Of a DNA stretch of 64,000 nucleotides, positions 43,160 to 50,945 are shown in pieces. The notes beneath the pieces are model-generated. The model saw nothing but the letters and a program-made list of their open reading frames with translations. It had not been told where the DNA came from and made no database searches. The stretch lies in contig NZ_SJPQ01000001.1 of assembly GCF_007859945.1 (NCBI RefSeq), forward strand, positions 558,001 to 622,000, written 5' to 3'. This stretch comes from Pseudobythopirellula maris. Lineage in GTDB: Bacteria > Planctomycetota > Planctomycetia > Pirellulales > Lacipirellulaceae. The first letter of the stretch is position 1, and every line of letters starts with the position of its first letter. Position numbers and translations under genes: made by a program.

Positions 43160-43614
43160 GATCGCTCCGTCGTGACTTGGGTGCGTCCGCTCGAAGAGCG
43201 GACACGGATGTTGAGCGCCACGCTCTCGGCGGGCGCCTCACGCAACGTCGCCTCGATGCGGAACCGGCCCTCGTTGCAGGTGGGACGCGTGTCGTCGACA
43301 CGCACCCGCACGCGCTCAAGCCGGGGCTCGTAGCGGAGCAGCGTGCGTTGCAGGCTGCGGGCGGCTGCGAGGCGCTCCTCGTGCGTGGCGATGGCGAGCG
43401 ACGCCGGCGGCGCCGTGCCGTAGCCGAGCAGCGAGTCAGAAGCCTCTGGCAGCCCGTCGAGCGCCGCGCCGGGCGCCACGCTGCAAGTATTCAGCAGGTC
43501 TTCGATGTCGTCGATCAGGCTCTCGACGCCCACAGGCCGCGGCTCCGACATGCCGGCGCAGGCGTCGACCAGGCGGTCGATGATCGTCGGCGAGAAACTG
43601 GGAGAGGCGGGCAT
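43156..43614 (-). CDS. tssE: Type VI secretion baseplate protein TssE (gp25-like)
   Basis: A protein of about 152 residues of the phage gp25/GPW lysozyme-like family that starts sheath polymerisation on the baseplate. The conserved acidic ESLIDDIEDLLNT region is near residue 30, followed by a gp25 core with LLRYEPRLERVRVRV and a beta end (VALNIRVRS). The stop overlaps the start of tssF (ATGA). The frame extends upstream to 43698, but that part lies in a palindromic repeat and is not coding-like; ATG at 43614 is the natural start. Confidence 0.94.
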   Translation of the reverse strand: MPASPSFSPTIIDRLVDACAGMSEPRPVGVESLIDDIEDLLNTCSVAPGAALDGLPEASDSLLGYGTAPPASLAIATHEERLAAARSLQRTLLRYEPRLERVRVRVDDTRPTCNEGRFRIEATLREAPAESVALNIRVRSSSGRTQVTTERS

Positions 43615-43652
43615 AGTGAGGCGATGGTGAGATAAACGGAGGGTACCGTCGC

Positions 43653-43733
43653 AGCCGCCGACGGGAGTCGGCGGTTGATCGCGCGATGGGTGTTCCACCG
43701 ACTGACGCCAACCGCCGACTCCCGTCGGCGGCT
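43653..43733. repeat. Palindromic repeat with perfect 25-bp arms
   Basis: The segment 43653-43677 (AGCCGCCGACGGGAGTCGGC...) is exactly complementary to 43709-43733, separated by a 31-nt spacer. Each arm also folds (GCCGCCGAC-GGGA-GTCGGCGG). It lies upstream of tssE and downstream of hcp and belongs to the same class of intergenic palindromes seen elsewhere in the window, though with a different sequence. Confidence 0.85.
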
Positions 43734-43754
43734 TTAATCAATGCGCGAAGCAAC

Positions 43755-43789
43755 AAAACGGGCCGCGGCCGCCGTGCGACCGCGGCCCG
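43755..43789 (-). terminator. Intrinsic terminator of hcp
   Basis: On the minus strand a perfect 10-bp stem CGGGCCGCGG/CCGCGGCCCG (43780-43789 with 43759-43768) is followed by TTTT and GTTG. It lies about 20 bp after the hcp stop. A strong stop after hcp separates it from tssE and allows hcp to be made in much larger amounts than the baseplate. Confidence 0.85.
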
Positions 43790-43810
43790 ATCGCGTTCGG
43801 GTCGCAAGGC

Positions 43811-44308
43811 TCAGATGGCCTTGTTCTCTTGCAGGTTCCAACCGGCCTTGATCGGGGTCTCCAGGGCGCCCTTGTCGCTCTGCGGGCGGTACTGGTAGCT
43901 GATCTTGGCGAAGGCCAGCGTGACGGTGTCCATCGGCAGGCTGTCGCCGGTGCCGCCGCCCGTGTTGTAGGACGAGACGAGCACGTCCTCGAACGTGAAC
44001 TGGTAGAACTCTTCCTGGTCGCCACCGGCCTTACGAGCCACGAGCACGGCGTCCTTGATGTGGTCGCCCTTCGCACAGGCGAGGAACAGCTTCGGCGAGG
44101 CCTTGCAGGCACGCATGGTGAAGGTGAGGTCTTGCATGCTCACCTTGCCCGAGCCGCCGCCCGAACCGTACACAAGGCTGGCGGGCTGGGTCTCGCCCCA
44201 GTTGAAGCCGATGAGCTGAATCTCGTTGGCGTGCTTCGAGTCCATCGACTCGCCCTCGATGCCGTCGATCTTCAGGAAATAGTCGATTGAGGAATGTTGG
44301 TCGGACAT
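43811..44308 (-). CDS. hcp: Type VI secretion tube protein Hcp (TssD)
   Basis: A 165-residue ring-forming tube subunit. The start DYFLKIDGIEGESMDSKHANEIQLIGFNWGE is the classic Hcp signature, and TFTMRACKASPKLFLACAKGDHIKDAVLVARKAGGDQEEFYQFTFEDVLVSSYNTGG continues it. Length is normal. A CGGAG ribosome site lies about 10 nt before ATG. It is read after the DUF4157 gene (34 bp) and before a strong terminator. Its lumen normally binds small effectors; the neighbouring DUF4157 protein is a candidate. Confidence 0.97.
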   Translation of the reverse strand: MSDQHSSIDYFLKIDGIEGESMDSKHANEIQLIGFNWGETQPASLVYGSGGGSGKVSMQDLTFTMRACKASPKLFLACAKGDHIKDAVLVARKAGGDQEEFYQFTFEDVLVSSYNTGGGTGDSLPMDTVTLAFAKISYQYRPQSDKGALETPIKAGWNLQENKAI

Positions 44309-44342
44309 TTTATTAGCTCCGTTAGGATTTGGTTTTGATGGT

Positions 44343-44783
44343 TTAGCGGTTCTTGAGCATCATCTGCGTGAGGACCGTCCCCATGACCTGCCGCTCGCGC
44401 ATCAGGCCGGCGGCCTGCAAGGCTTGGGCGCCCATGTGGTCGGCTTCTTTCTCCAGCGCCGCGTCGTCGTTGACCCACGCGCCCTTGAGCTGCGTGGTCG
44501 GTTGCGCCCGCCCCTGAGCCTGCTGGACGACATGCCACGCCTCGTGCGGCAGGTGCTTCTCCTGCCCCGTGGCGACGTGGATGTCCGATCCTTGGGCGTA
44601 CGCGTGCGCGTTCAACTGGGCCGGCTTGTCGCTGTTGTAGTGGACCTTGACGTGATCCATGCTCATGCCGCTGAGGCTCTCGACCCCCGACTTCAGGTTG
44701 TCGGGCAGACCGGTGTTGTTCTCTTTGGTCTGGATCGGCACGATGCCGACAGCGGCGTTGCTCTGCTGGCTTTTCATTTGCAT
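44343..44783 (-). CDS. DUF4157-domain protein with HExxH motif (candidate T6SS cargo)
   Basis: A 146-residue protein. The DUF4157 pattern is clear: LPDNLKSGVESLSGMSMDHVKVHYNSDKPAQLNAHAYAQGSDIHVATGQE, then PHEAWHVVQQAQGR. H80-E81-x-x-H84 is a zinc-metallopeptidase-like HExxH motif; whether the family hydrolyses anything is not settled. DUF4157 is known as a domain enriched in extracellular contractile injection (eCIS) loci and their cargos. Here it sits between tssC and hcp in a type VI locus, 34 bp ahead of hcp, so the two are surely co-transcribed. No signal peptide. It may be an effector, a chaperone or a loading factor for Hcp. Confidence 0.9.
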   Translation of the reverse strand: MQMKSQQSNAAVGIVPIQTKENNTGLPDNLKSGVESLSGMSMDHVKVHYNSDKPAQLNAHAYAQGSDIHVATGQEKHLPHEAWHVVQQAQGRAQPTTQLKGAWVNDDAALEKEADHMGAQALQAAGLMRERQVMGTVLTQMMLKNR

Positions 44784-44812
44784 CGCTGAGCCCTTTCAGG
44801 GGGAATGGGTTT

Positions 44813-44850
44813 GGCACGGGTCGGCCGTGCCGGCGCGCCCCTCGCGGGGC
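44813..44850. other. GC-rich hairpins between tssC and the DUF4157-hcp pair
   Basis: Two stable palindromes: GGCACGG-tcgg-type arms (44813-44819 with 44825-44831), and GCCCC-tcgc-GGGGC (44837-44850). There is no T run. They sit in the 97-bp gap after tssC and before the start of the DUF4157 gene and could be RNA-processing or attenuation structures that separate sheath from tube expression. Confidence 0.5.
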
Positions 44851-44880
44851 GGCCGGCGCCGGCCTCTCCCGTTTCGTACA

Positions 44881-46350
44881 TCAGCCCTTCTGGGGCACCT
44901 CGGCCACGAGCCGCATCGAGGCGGAGAGCGTCTCGAGCTGGAAGTGCGGACGCAACCAGGCGATCGCCTCGTACCAACCCGGCTTGCCGGCCACTTCGCG
45001 GACCTCGATCGAGGCGTCCGAGAGCGGGCACTTGGCCTTGGTCTCCTCGCCGGCCATGGCCGGGTCGCAGACGTAGTTGGCGATCCAGTCGTTGAGCCAC
45101 TTCTCGCACTGCTGGGCCTCGAGCATCGAGCCCACCTTGTCGCGGGCCATCACCTTCAGGTAATGGGCGAAGCGCGAGACGCACATCAGGAAGTTGATCT
45201 TCGTCGACAGGTCGGCGTTGGCCGTCGCGGCGTCGTCGAAGTAGGTCTTCTGCTTCTGGGCCGACTGGGCGCCCATGAACACGGCGAAGTCCGTGTTCTT
45301 GGCGTGCAGCAGCGGCAGGAAGCCGAGCGTCGAGAGCTCGAACTCGCGGCGGTCCGAGATCGCGATCTCGGTCGGGCACTTCATGGCCACGTCGCCGTCG
45401 TCGGTGTTGAAGGTGTGGACCGGCAGGCCCTCGACCTTGCCGCCACCCTCGACGCCACGCGTCTTGGCGTACCAGCCGTACTGGCTGAAGGCGTCGGTCA
45501 CCCGCGTGGCGTACGCCCAGGCGGCGTTCATCCACAGGTAGCGGGTGTGGTCGCGGCCGTCGACCAGCTCCTCGAAGTCGAACTCCTCGACCGCCGTGAA
45601 GTCCTTGCCATACGGCAGACGCGAGAGGACCCGCGGCATGCAGAGGGCGACGTAACGCGAGTCTTCCGAGTCGCGGAACGAACGCCACGAGATGTGGGCC
45701 GCAGACTCAAAGATCTTGGCCAGGTCACGCGGGTTCGGCAGCTCGGTGTAGCTCTGCAGGTTCAGCAGTGCCGGCGAAGCGGCCGAGATGAACGGGGCGT
45801 GCGACGCGGCGGCCACGTTCGAGACCAGCTTCAGCAGGTTGATGTCCTGCGGGTGGCGGCTGAACTCGAAGTCGCCCACGAGCAGGCCGAACGGCTCGCC
45901 GCCGAGCTGGCCGTACTCTTCTTCGTAGATCTTCTTGAACAGGGCGCTCTGGTCGAACTCGACCGCGGTCTCGAGGTCCTTGAGCAGCTCCTTCTTCGTG
46001 ACGTTGAGCACGCGGATCTTGAGCGACGTGCCGGTCTCGGACTGATGCACCAGGTAGTGCAGCCCGCGCCAGCTCCCCTCGAGCTTCTGGAACGACTCGG
46101 CGTGCATGACCTCGTTGAGCTGGGCGGAGATCTTCTCGTCGATCTTCGCGATCCAGTCGTTGATCTCGGCGGCGGCGTCACGGCTCGTGACCTCGCTGTC
46201 GTCGACCACGTGGTTGATAAACTCTTGCAGATAGTCCTTCTGCTGCTCGCGCTCGGATTCGTCGAGGGCGCGAGAGTTGTTGAGCAATTGTTCGAGCAGG
46301 CTGAGGTCCTCAGCCACGTCCGCGGTTGCGGTCGCTTCGGCGGTCGCCAT
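44881..46350 (-). CDS. tssC: Type VI secretion sheath protein TssC (VipB)
   Basis: A 489-residue large sheath subunit that forms the contractile sheath with TssB. Hallmarks: the N-terminal linker (LLEQLLNNSRALDESEREQQKDYLQEFINHVV), EGSWRGLHYLVHQSETGTSLKIRVLNVTKKEL, YGQLGGEPFGLLVGDFEFS, ISAASPALLNLQSYTELPNPRDL and CMPRVLSRLPYG, then the C-terminal FAHYLKVMARDKVGS and LRPHFQLETLSASMRLVAEVP. All are in the canonical order, and the length is normal. It is read after tssB (62-bp gap). Confidence 0.98.
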   Translation of the reverse strand: MATAEATATADVAEDLSLLEQLLNNSRALDESEREQQKDYLQEFINHVVDDSEVTSRDAAAEINDWIAKIDEKISAQLNEVMHAESFQKLEGSWRGLHYLVHQSETGTSLKIRVLNVTKKELLKDLETAVEFDQSALFKKIYEEEYGQLGGEPFGLLVGDFEFSRHPQDINLLKLVSNVAAASHAPFISAASPALLNLQSYTELPNPRDLAKIFESAAHISWRSFRDSEDSRYVALCMPRVLSRLPYGKDFTAVEEFDFEELVDGRDHTRYLWMNAAWAYATRVTDAFSQYGWYAKTRGVEGGGKVEGLPVHTFNTDDGDVAMKCPTEIAISDRREFELSTLGFLPLLHAKNTDFAVFMGAQSAQKQKTYFDDAATANADLSTKINFLMCVSRFAHYLKVMARDKVGSMLEAQQCEKWLNDWIANYVCDPAMAGEETKAKCPLSDASIEVREVAGKPGWYEAIAWLRPHFQLETLSASMRLVAEVPQKG

Positions 46351-46412
46351 TGTTATTTACTCCCTGATCGGGTGGTTGGTTGGGTGGAGGTGAGCGTCTC
46401 GGACGCGGTGGG

Positions 46413-46931
46413 TCAGTTCTTCTCGGCGTCGGATCCGCCCAGCTCTTCGTGGAGCGACTTGGCGGTCTCGACGTCGCCGAGCACCTCTTGCAGAAGGTCG
46501 GCGTACGAGTCGTTGCCTTCCATCGTGCTGAGGATCTGACGCAGCTTGTGACGCGCTTCGAGCAGGCTGTTGAGCGCCGGGACCTGCTTGGCCACGTTCT
46601 GCGGCTCGAAGTCGCTCATCTCACCGAAGTTGAGCTCGACGCCCAGGTCGGTGGCCTCTTCCTCTTCGCTCAGGCGGTTGGGCACCTTCATGGCCAATCG
46701 CGGGCCGACCTTGCCAAGCACCTCGTTGAAGTTGTCGCGGTCGATCGGAACGAACTTACGCTCCTTGACCGCGACCGGAGCCTCGCTCTGGTCGCCGGCC
46801 AAGTCGGCCAGCACGCCCACGACGAACGGCAGTTCCTTCTGCTCCATCGCGCCGTTGGTCTCAACGTCGTAAGTGATCTGCACGCGCGGCCGGCGGACCC
46901 GGTCGAGCTTGTGTTGAAGGCTTTCGCTCAT
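46413..46931 (-). CDS. tssB: Type VI secretion sheath protein TssB (VipA)
   Basis: A 172-residue small sheath subunit. The family start (LDRVRRPRVQITYDVETNGAMEQKELPFVVGVLADLAG) and the block VKERKFVPIDRDNFNEVLGKVGPRLAMKVPNRLS, then LNFGEMSDFEPQNVAKQVPALNSLLEARHKL, identify it. ATG at 46931 (MSESLQHKL) is chosen; the frame extends 34 codons further without family similarity. It sits 55 bp after tssA and 62 bp before tssC. Confidence 0.97.
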   Translation of the reverse strand: MSESLQHKLDRVRRPRVQITYDVETNGAMEQKELPFVVGVLADLAGDQSEAPVAVKERKFVPIDRDNFNEVLGKVGPRLAMKVPNRLSEEEEATDLGVELNFGEMSDFEPQNVAKQVPALNSLLEARHKLRQILSTMEGNDSYADLLQEVLGDVETAKSLHEELGGSDAEKN

Positions 46932-46986
46932 GGATCGAAATTCCTCGGTTCGGAGTGACGTGGGTTGGTCGTAGTAATAGGTGGTA

Positions 46987-48057
46987 CTATCGAACGGTCT
47001 CGGTCTCGGTCGCGTCCTGCTCGGCGATCCCAAAGTCGCGGCTCAGTTCGCTGAGCGCGGCCTGGTCGCGGATCACCTGTCGCATCAAGCTTGGGAACGG
47101 CAGCCTGCCGAGCCTCACGGCGCGCTCGATGAGGTAGGGAACGGGGCTGTGAGGCTCGCGCGCCCGCAAGCGGCGGGCGGTCGCCTCCAGCAACTGGTAG
47201 AGTTCTTCGCGGTCTTCCTCTTCCGAAAGACCGCTGTCGGCGGCCGGGCCGTCGGCTGAGACTTGTGTGGCGCCATCGGCTGGCGTCGTCGGATGGGAGG
47301 CGCCGGCGGGCGGTTGGCCCAAGCCTTTCAGCTCTTCGGCCAATAAGCCGTGGACCTCGGCGAGCGACTTCTTGAGATTCAGCATCCCGGGGGCCGCTTC
47401 GCCCAGTCGCTCCTCGAGCGCGCCGCAGAGCGAGTCGAGCCAGTAGCTAGCCGCCTCGGCGTCGGTGTGGTTGGTTTGCAGCGTGGCGACGCCGTTCTTC
47501 TGGCGAACGCCCTGCAGGAATTGGGCGTTGTCTTCCGAGGCCGCGGCCGATCGCAGGCGGACCCATTCGGCGTAGCTCAGCGCCGATTCCCCAGCGCCCA
47601 GCAGCGGCAGAGTCCGCACGAGGTTAGGAAAGCAGACGCCACGCACCGGGTCGTCTAGCAAGTTGGCTAGCGGCGTGCCGCGGCTCTCGACGGGGTCGTC
47701 GCCCTCGGGGGGTGTGACCCGGTCCCAGCACTCGTCGACCAAACGGGCCAGCACTTCGAGGCCCGACCGCATGCCGGCGAGGCCGTCGAGGCGGGTTCGC
47801 GCCTCGACCAGCAGGCAGGCGGTCCGCAAGTCTTTGGCGCTGGAAGCGAGCGACTCCTCGCAGCGGCGGGCCACTTCGGGCCAATCGGCCCGCTTCAGGT
47901 TTTCGGGGCGTGTGGCGTCGTCGAATTCGTCGGCCGCTTCCTCGCGACGCAACTCGCGCACGTCCGGGGCGAGCGTCATCGCAAAGTGCGACGCGTCTCC
48001 CTCGGGCGAATCGCCCGGGAGCGGCTGCAGCAGCGTTTCGCAATCAGCCCAAGACAT
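46987..48057 (-). CDS. tssA: Type VI secretion cap/baseplate protein TssA
   Basis: A 356-residue protein with the ImpA N-terminal domain: LLQPLPGDSPEGD near residue 10, DWPEVARRCEESLASSAKDLRTACLLVEARTRLDGLAGMRSGLEVLARLVDECWDRVTPPEGDDPVESRGTPLANLLDDP, the classic pattern. The middle is an Ala/Pro linker (about 250-290) and the C-terminal part is a short helical domain (EELYQLLEATARRLRAREPHSPVPYLIERA). This short-C-terminal form (TssA-like, VasJ-type domain ending) organises sheath assembly. It is the first gene of the tssA-B-C run; the divergent tssL lies 262 bp away. Confidence 0.94.
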   Translation of the reverse strand: MSWADCETLLQPLPGDSPEGDASHFAMTLAPDVRELRREEAADEFDDATRPENLKRADWPEVARRCEESLASSAKDLRTACLLVEARTRLDGLAGMRSGLEVLARLVDECWDRVTPPEGDDPVESRGTPLANLLDDPVRGVCFPNLVRTLPLLGAGESALSYAEWVRLRSAAASEDNAQFLQGVRQKNGVATLQTNHTDAEAASYWLDSLCGALEERLGEAAPGMLNLKKSLAEVHGLLAEELKGLGQPPAGASHPTTPADGATQVSADGPAADSGLSEEEDREELYQLLEATARRLRAREPHSPVPYLIERAVRLGRLPFPSLMRQVIRDQAALSELSRDFGIAEQDATETETVR

Positions 48058-48319
48058 GTGAAAAACGACGACCGAGGTGGCTCATAGGGCCCACTCGTGC
48101 GGCGGGCCGATGAAGGAACTTAGGTCACCCCGGCGTGCAGTGAGCCGACAACGCCCGATTGCTTCACTTTTTGTTCAACCGGGTTGCGAAACGAGCGGCG
48201 GCGCTTGGCGTGGCCTATATTTCTGCGCCGCACCGGCACAGAAGCTTCACCGCGTTGGTGGCTTGTGCGGAGTCTCCGTCACAAACCAAACAACTGCCCT
48301 CGCTCGACAGCGTTCGAGA
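48058..48319. promoter_or_regulatory. Divergent promoter region between tssA and tssL
   Basis: A 262-bp gap between the start of the tssA-B-C-DUF4157-hcp run (minus) and the start of the tssL-tssM run (plus). Both promoters should be here. I searched by eye for a sigma-54 element because an NtrC-type activator is nearby. GG and GC pairs near 48211-48226 have an 11-nt rather than 10-nt spacing, so no convincing site was found. Confidence 0.45.
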
Positions 48320-48964
48320 ATGCCCATGCCTCCGACAACCCCCCTCAAAGGGCGAACCGCTGCGAACGACGCCGTGCACGACGCCGTGCAACACGTCCTG
48401 CGATTGCACGAGGCGGTCGAACGAGGCGAGCGCCGCGATCTGGCCCGCGAGCAGTCGGCTCTCACGAGCCTGTTGCTCGCGATCCCGGCCGGCTCAAGCG
48501 ACGCAGGCGACCGCGGGGCTCGTTACGCGGTCGTCTGCTGGATCGATGAGATGTTCACCACCCGCTCAAAGTGGGCCGAGGCCTGGAACGAACGGAAACT
48601 CGAATCCGAGCTCTACGGCGGCAACGACCGGGCGTGGGAGTTTTGGCGGCAAGCCAAGCTCGCCGAGGCGCAGCCGACCGACGACGCGCTGCGGGCTTAT
48701 TTCCTCTGCGTTGCGCTCGGCTTCCGTGGCCGGATGCGTGACGAGCCGGCCAAATTACAGGCGTGGGTCGAGAAGACCCGCCCCCGCGCCGCCCGGGCGC
48801 CCCACCCGCCCGGCCGCACGTCTCCCCTGCCCCGCCGACGCCAGCCGGCGCGGCTTCTGCGCGGAGCCGCACGATTGCGACGCATGACCGCCGTGGCCGC
48901 GGTCGTCGTCCTGTGCCTGTTGCCGCTGCTTACCTACTCCTTGGTCCAGCGTCTGCTCGGCTGA
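48320..48964 (+). CDS. tssL: Type VI secretion membrane protein TssL (DotU-like)
   Basis: A protein of about 214 residues. The DotU/TssL cytoplasmic domain (residues 14-155) shows RYAVVCWIDEMFTTRSKW, AWNERKLESELYGGNDRAWEFWRQA and LRAYFLCVALGFRGRMRDEP, the typical order. A basic Pro/Arg-rich linker follows. One C-terminal membrane helix (about 190-212, MTAVAAVVVLCLLPLLTYSLV) anchors it with the C-terminus outside; no OmpA-like extension is present. The frame opens at 48077, but the ATG at 48320 is the family start. The tssM-like gene starts 81 bp later on the same strand. Confidence 0.94.
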   Translation: MPMPPTTPLKGRTAANDAVHDAVQHVLRLHEAVERGERRDLAREQSALTSLLLAIPAGSSDAGDRGARYAVVCWIDEMFTTRSKWAEAWNERKLESELYGGNDRAWEFWRQAKLAEAQPTDDALRAYFLCVALGFRGRMRDEPAKLQAWVEKTRPRAARAPHPPGRTSPLPRRRQPARLLRGAARLRRMTAVAAVVVLCLLPLLTYSLVQRLLG

Positions 48965-49045
48965 GCGGCCGCTGCCACCCTTAGCTGCCCCCTACTAAAT
49001 CCCCCGCCGGCCCACTTGCGATCGCCGGCCTCTGGAGTAATCGGC

Positions 49046-50617
49046 ATGACCGCCTTTATCAGTAGTCTTACGCGTGGCGTCCTCCGAGCGGCCGTCGCCC
49101 CGTTCGTCAGTCTGGGGCGCGGCGCCATGTCGGGCGGCGTTCCGACCGCCGTGGTCCACGTGCTGCTTGTGGTCGCTACGCTGGTCGGCTTGTGGTTTCT
49201 GAACAATTGGCTTGGGCTCGATAAAACGGTCCACGCCCCCAGCCGGTTGCTACGCGAGCTGTGGCTTCCAACGCTGTTCCTGCTGGGCTACGCGATCGCC
49301 TGGGTAGGTTTCTGGACCTACCGCACACTGAGCGAACCCGACGCCGCCTCGCCTTTCCCCGATGTCGACCGGGCCTGGCGCCAGGCGACTACCGCCCTGT
49401 CGAGGCGCGGAGTCGATTTGGTGAAAACGCCCCTGGTGATGGTGCTGGGAGAGCCCGGTGGCCGCACAAGCGACGCCGTCGCTGCGCTGGAGATTATGCC
49501 CCGAGTGGGCCCTCTGCCGGCCGACAGCAATGCCCCGCTGCGCGTGGTGGCCGACGATAAGGCGGTTTATGTCTTTTGTCAGGAGGCTTCGGCCGTTTCG
49601 TACTGCAACGAACGGCTTGCTCAGGAGCGCAGCGTTTCGCGACGCACCGCCCAGGCAGCTCCCGCCCTGGCGGCGAGCGAGAAGCAGATACCCGTCGCCC
49701 TGAGGGCCGGCGCCGAGGCCGACAACGACGCAGCGTTGGTCGCCGCCTCGGCCATGGCGGCCGACGCCGATGAAACAGGTACCGATTGGGAGGGTGAGGG
49801 CGATTGGTCGGCCACCGAGACGACCTTCGACCGCCCCCCGCTGCTCGACGCCGATCAGGTCGCCCTGGCGGGAGACCGGCTCGAGCATCTGATGCGTCTG
49901 GTGCGCCGCGATCGCGAGCCGACCACACCGATCAGCGGCGCCGCGGTGCTCGTCACGTGCGACGCCGCCCAGGACCAACGCGCGGCCGACGCCATGGCCG
50001 CCTCCATAGAACACGATCTCGACCGCATCGAGGCCGCCTCTGGCGCCCGCTGCCCGACCGTGGCGATCGTCTCCGACATCCAACACACCCCCGGCGGGAT
50101 GCAGCTCTTGCAAGCCCTCACCGCCGACCGCAAACGACGCCGCTTCGGCGTTGAACTGCCGGCCGAGGGACTCACCTCCGAACAAGACCTCCGCAGTGCG
50201 GTCAATTGGCTGACCCGCTCGATGGCGCCGGCTTTGTGCCAGCGACTGCTGAGCTTTGATCCCAATGGCTCCGCCCAACCGGACGACGTTCGTGAGAACG
50301 CCTCCCTGTTCCAGTTCCAGTGCGAGATCGCCCAACGTGGCGACCGCTTGCAAGACTTGCTGGCCGAGGGCTTGGCGGGCGACGAGAACGGCCCATGGCC
50401 GCTCTTGGGCTGCTACCTGCTCGCCAGCGGCGACAGCGTGGCTGGGGCCCAGGCATTCGGCACGGGCGTGATGGACGGTCTTGTCGCCGAAGCGTCGCGG
50501 GCCGAATGGACCCCCGCCGCCCTGGCCGAAGAGTCTCACCGAAACCGCAAGGTCGCTGCCGGATACGGCGCGGTAGCCGCGGCGGTGATCTTCACCGCTG
50601 TGCTGTTGGTATTCTGA
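49046..50617 (+). CDS. tssM: TssM/IcmF-like protein lacking the periplasmic part
   Basis: A 523-residue protein placed where TssM is expected, directly after tssL. It has two N-terminal membrane helices (about 33-55 VVHVLLVVATLVGLWFL, 73-95 LFLLGYAIAWVGFWTY) as in TssM. Then a cytoplasmic domain has a P-loop-like VMVLGEPGGRTSDAV near 131, where TssM has GxPGxGKT; the lysine is replaced by Arg. An Ala/Asp/Glu-rich insert spans about 195-260, and a third membrane helix sits at the very end (about 500-523, YGAVAAAVIFTAVLLVF). Normal TssM continues for about 600-700 residues into the periplasm; here nothing follows. GGAG lies 8 nt before ATG. It is recognised by position and topology more than by sequence. 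Confidence 0.72.
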   Translation: MTAFISSLTRGVLRAAVAPFVSLGRGAMSGGVPTAVVHVLLVVATLVGLWFLNNWLGLDKTVHAPSRLLRELWLPTLFLLGYAIAWVGFWTYRTLSEPDAASPFPDVDRAWRQATTALSRRGVDLVKTPLVMVLGEPGGRTSDAVAALEIMPRVGPLPADSNAPLRVVADDKAVYVFCQEASAVSYCNERLAQERSVSRRTAQAAPALAASEKQIPVALRAGAEADNDAALVAASAMAADADETGTDWEGEGDWSATETTFDRPPLLDADQVALAGDRLEHLMRLVRRDREPTTPISGAAVLVTCDAAQDQRAADAMAASIEHDLDRIEAASGARCPTVAIVSDIQHTPGGMQLLQALTADRKRRRFGVELPAEGLTSEQDLRSAVNWLTRSMAPALCQRLLSFDPNGSAQPDDVRENASLFQFQCEIAQRGDRLQDLLAEGLAGDENGPWPLLGCYLLASGDSVAGAQAFGTGVMDGLVAEASRAEWTPAALAEESHRNRKVAAGYGAVAAAVIFTAVLLVF

Positions 50618-50945
50618 GGAGACCTGAGCTTCTATAGGGCGTGACCTTCTCGGCGTTGCGGCGGTGGGTGGGTGCTCTACTGCCGGGGTTGGGACCGCCG
50701 TAGAGGGTGGTCCCTGCAGGAGAGTTGCTTCGTACAAACACCCGCTTCTCGCTGTGTGAAGTCGGGGGGCAGATGATTTTCCGCCGGGGTTCGGACCGCC
50801 ACAGAGGGCGGTCCCTGCAGGCTGGATTGTGGGAGGCGTCTCCGACGCCGATAACGCGTCGCCTGCCGCAGAGGCTTGCATACCGTGGTCGGCGTCGGAG
50901 ACGCCTCCCGCAGCTACACACTAGGTGGGAAGCTGACCGCTTAGC
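50618..50945. repeat. Repeat-dense gap between the tssM-like gene and the 1534-residue gene
   Basis: A 328-bp gap between convergent genes made almost wholly of palindromic repeats. There are two direct copies of GCCGGGGTTsGGACCGCC... (50682-50720 and 50783-50821, about 90 percent alike), a decayed inverted copy near 50632-50658, and a 21-bp perfect inverted repeat GGGAGGCGTCTCCGACGCCGA (50831-50851) with 50889-50909. They are relatives of the element between tssK and tssG. It may act as a two-way transcription stop. Confidence 0.85.

Noticed and set aside
41735-43333. 532-codon plus-strand open frame opposite tssF
   Set aside because: It is a shadow of tssF. The sense strand encodes an unmistakable TssF with 4-bp overlaps to tssE and tssG.
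48205-48235. Sigma-54-like sequence upstream of tssL
   Set aside because: The GG and GC elements are 11 rather than 10 nt apart, and the flanking bases do not match the consensus.
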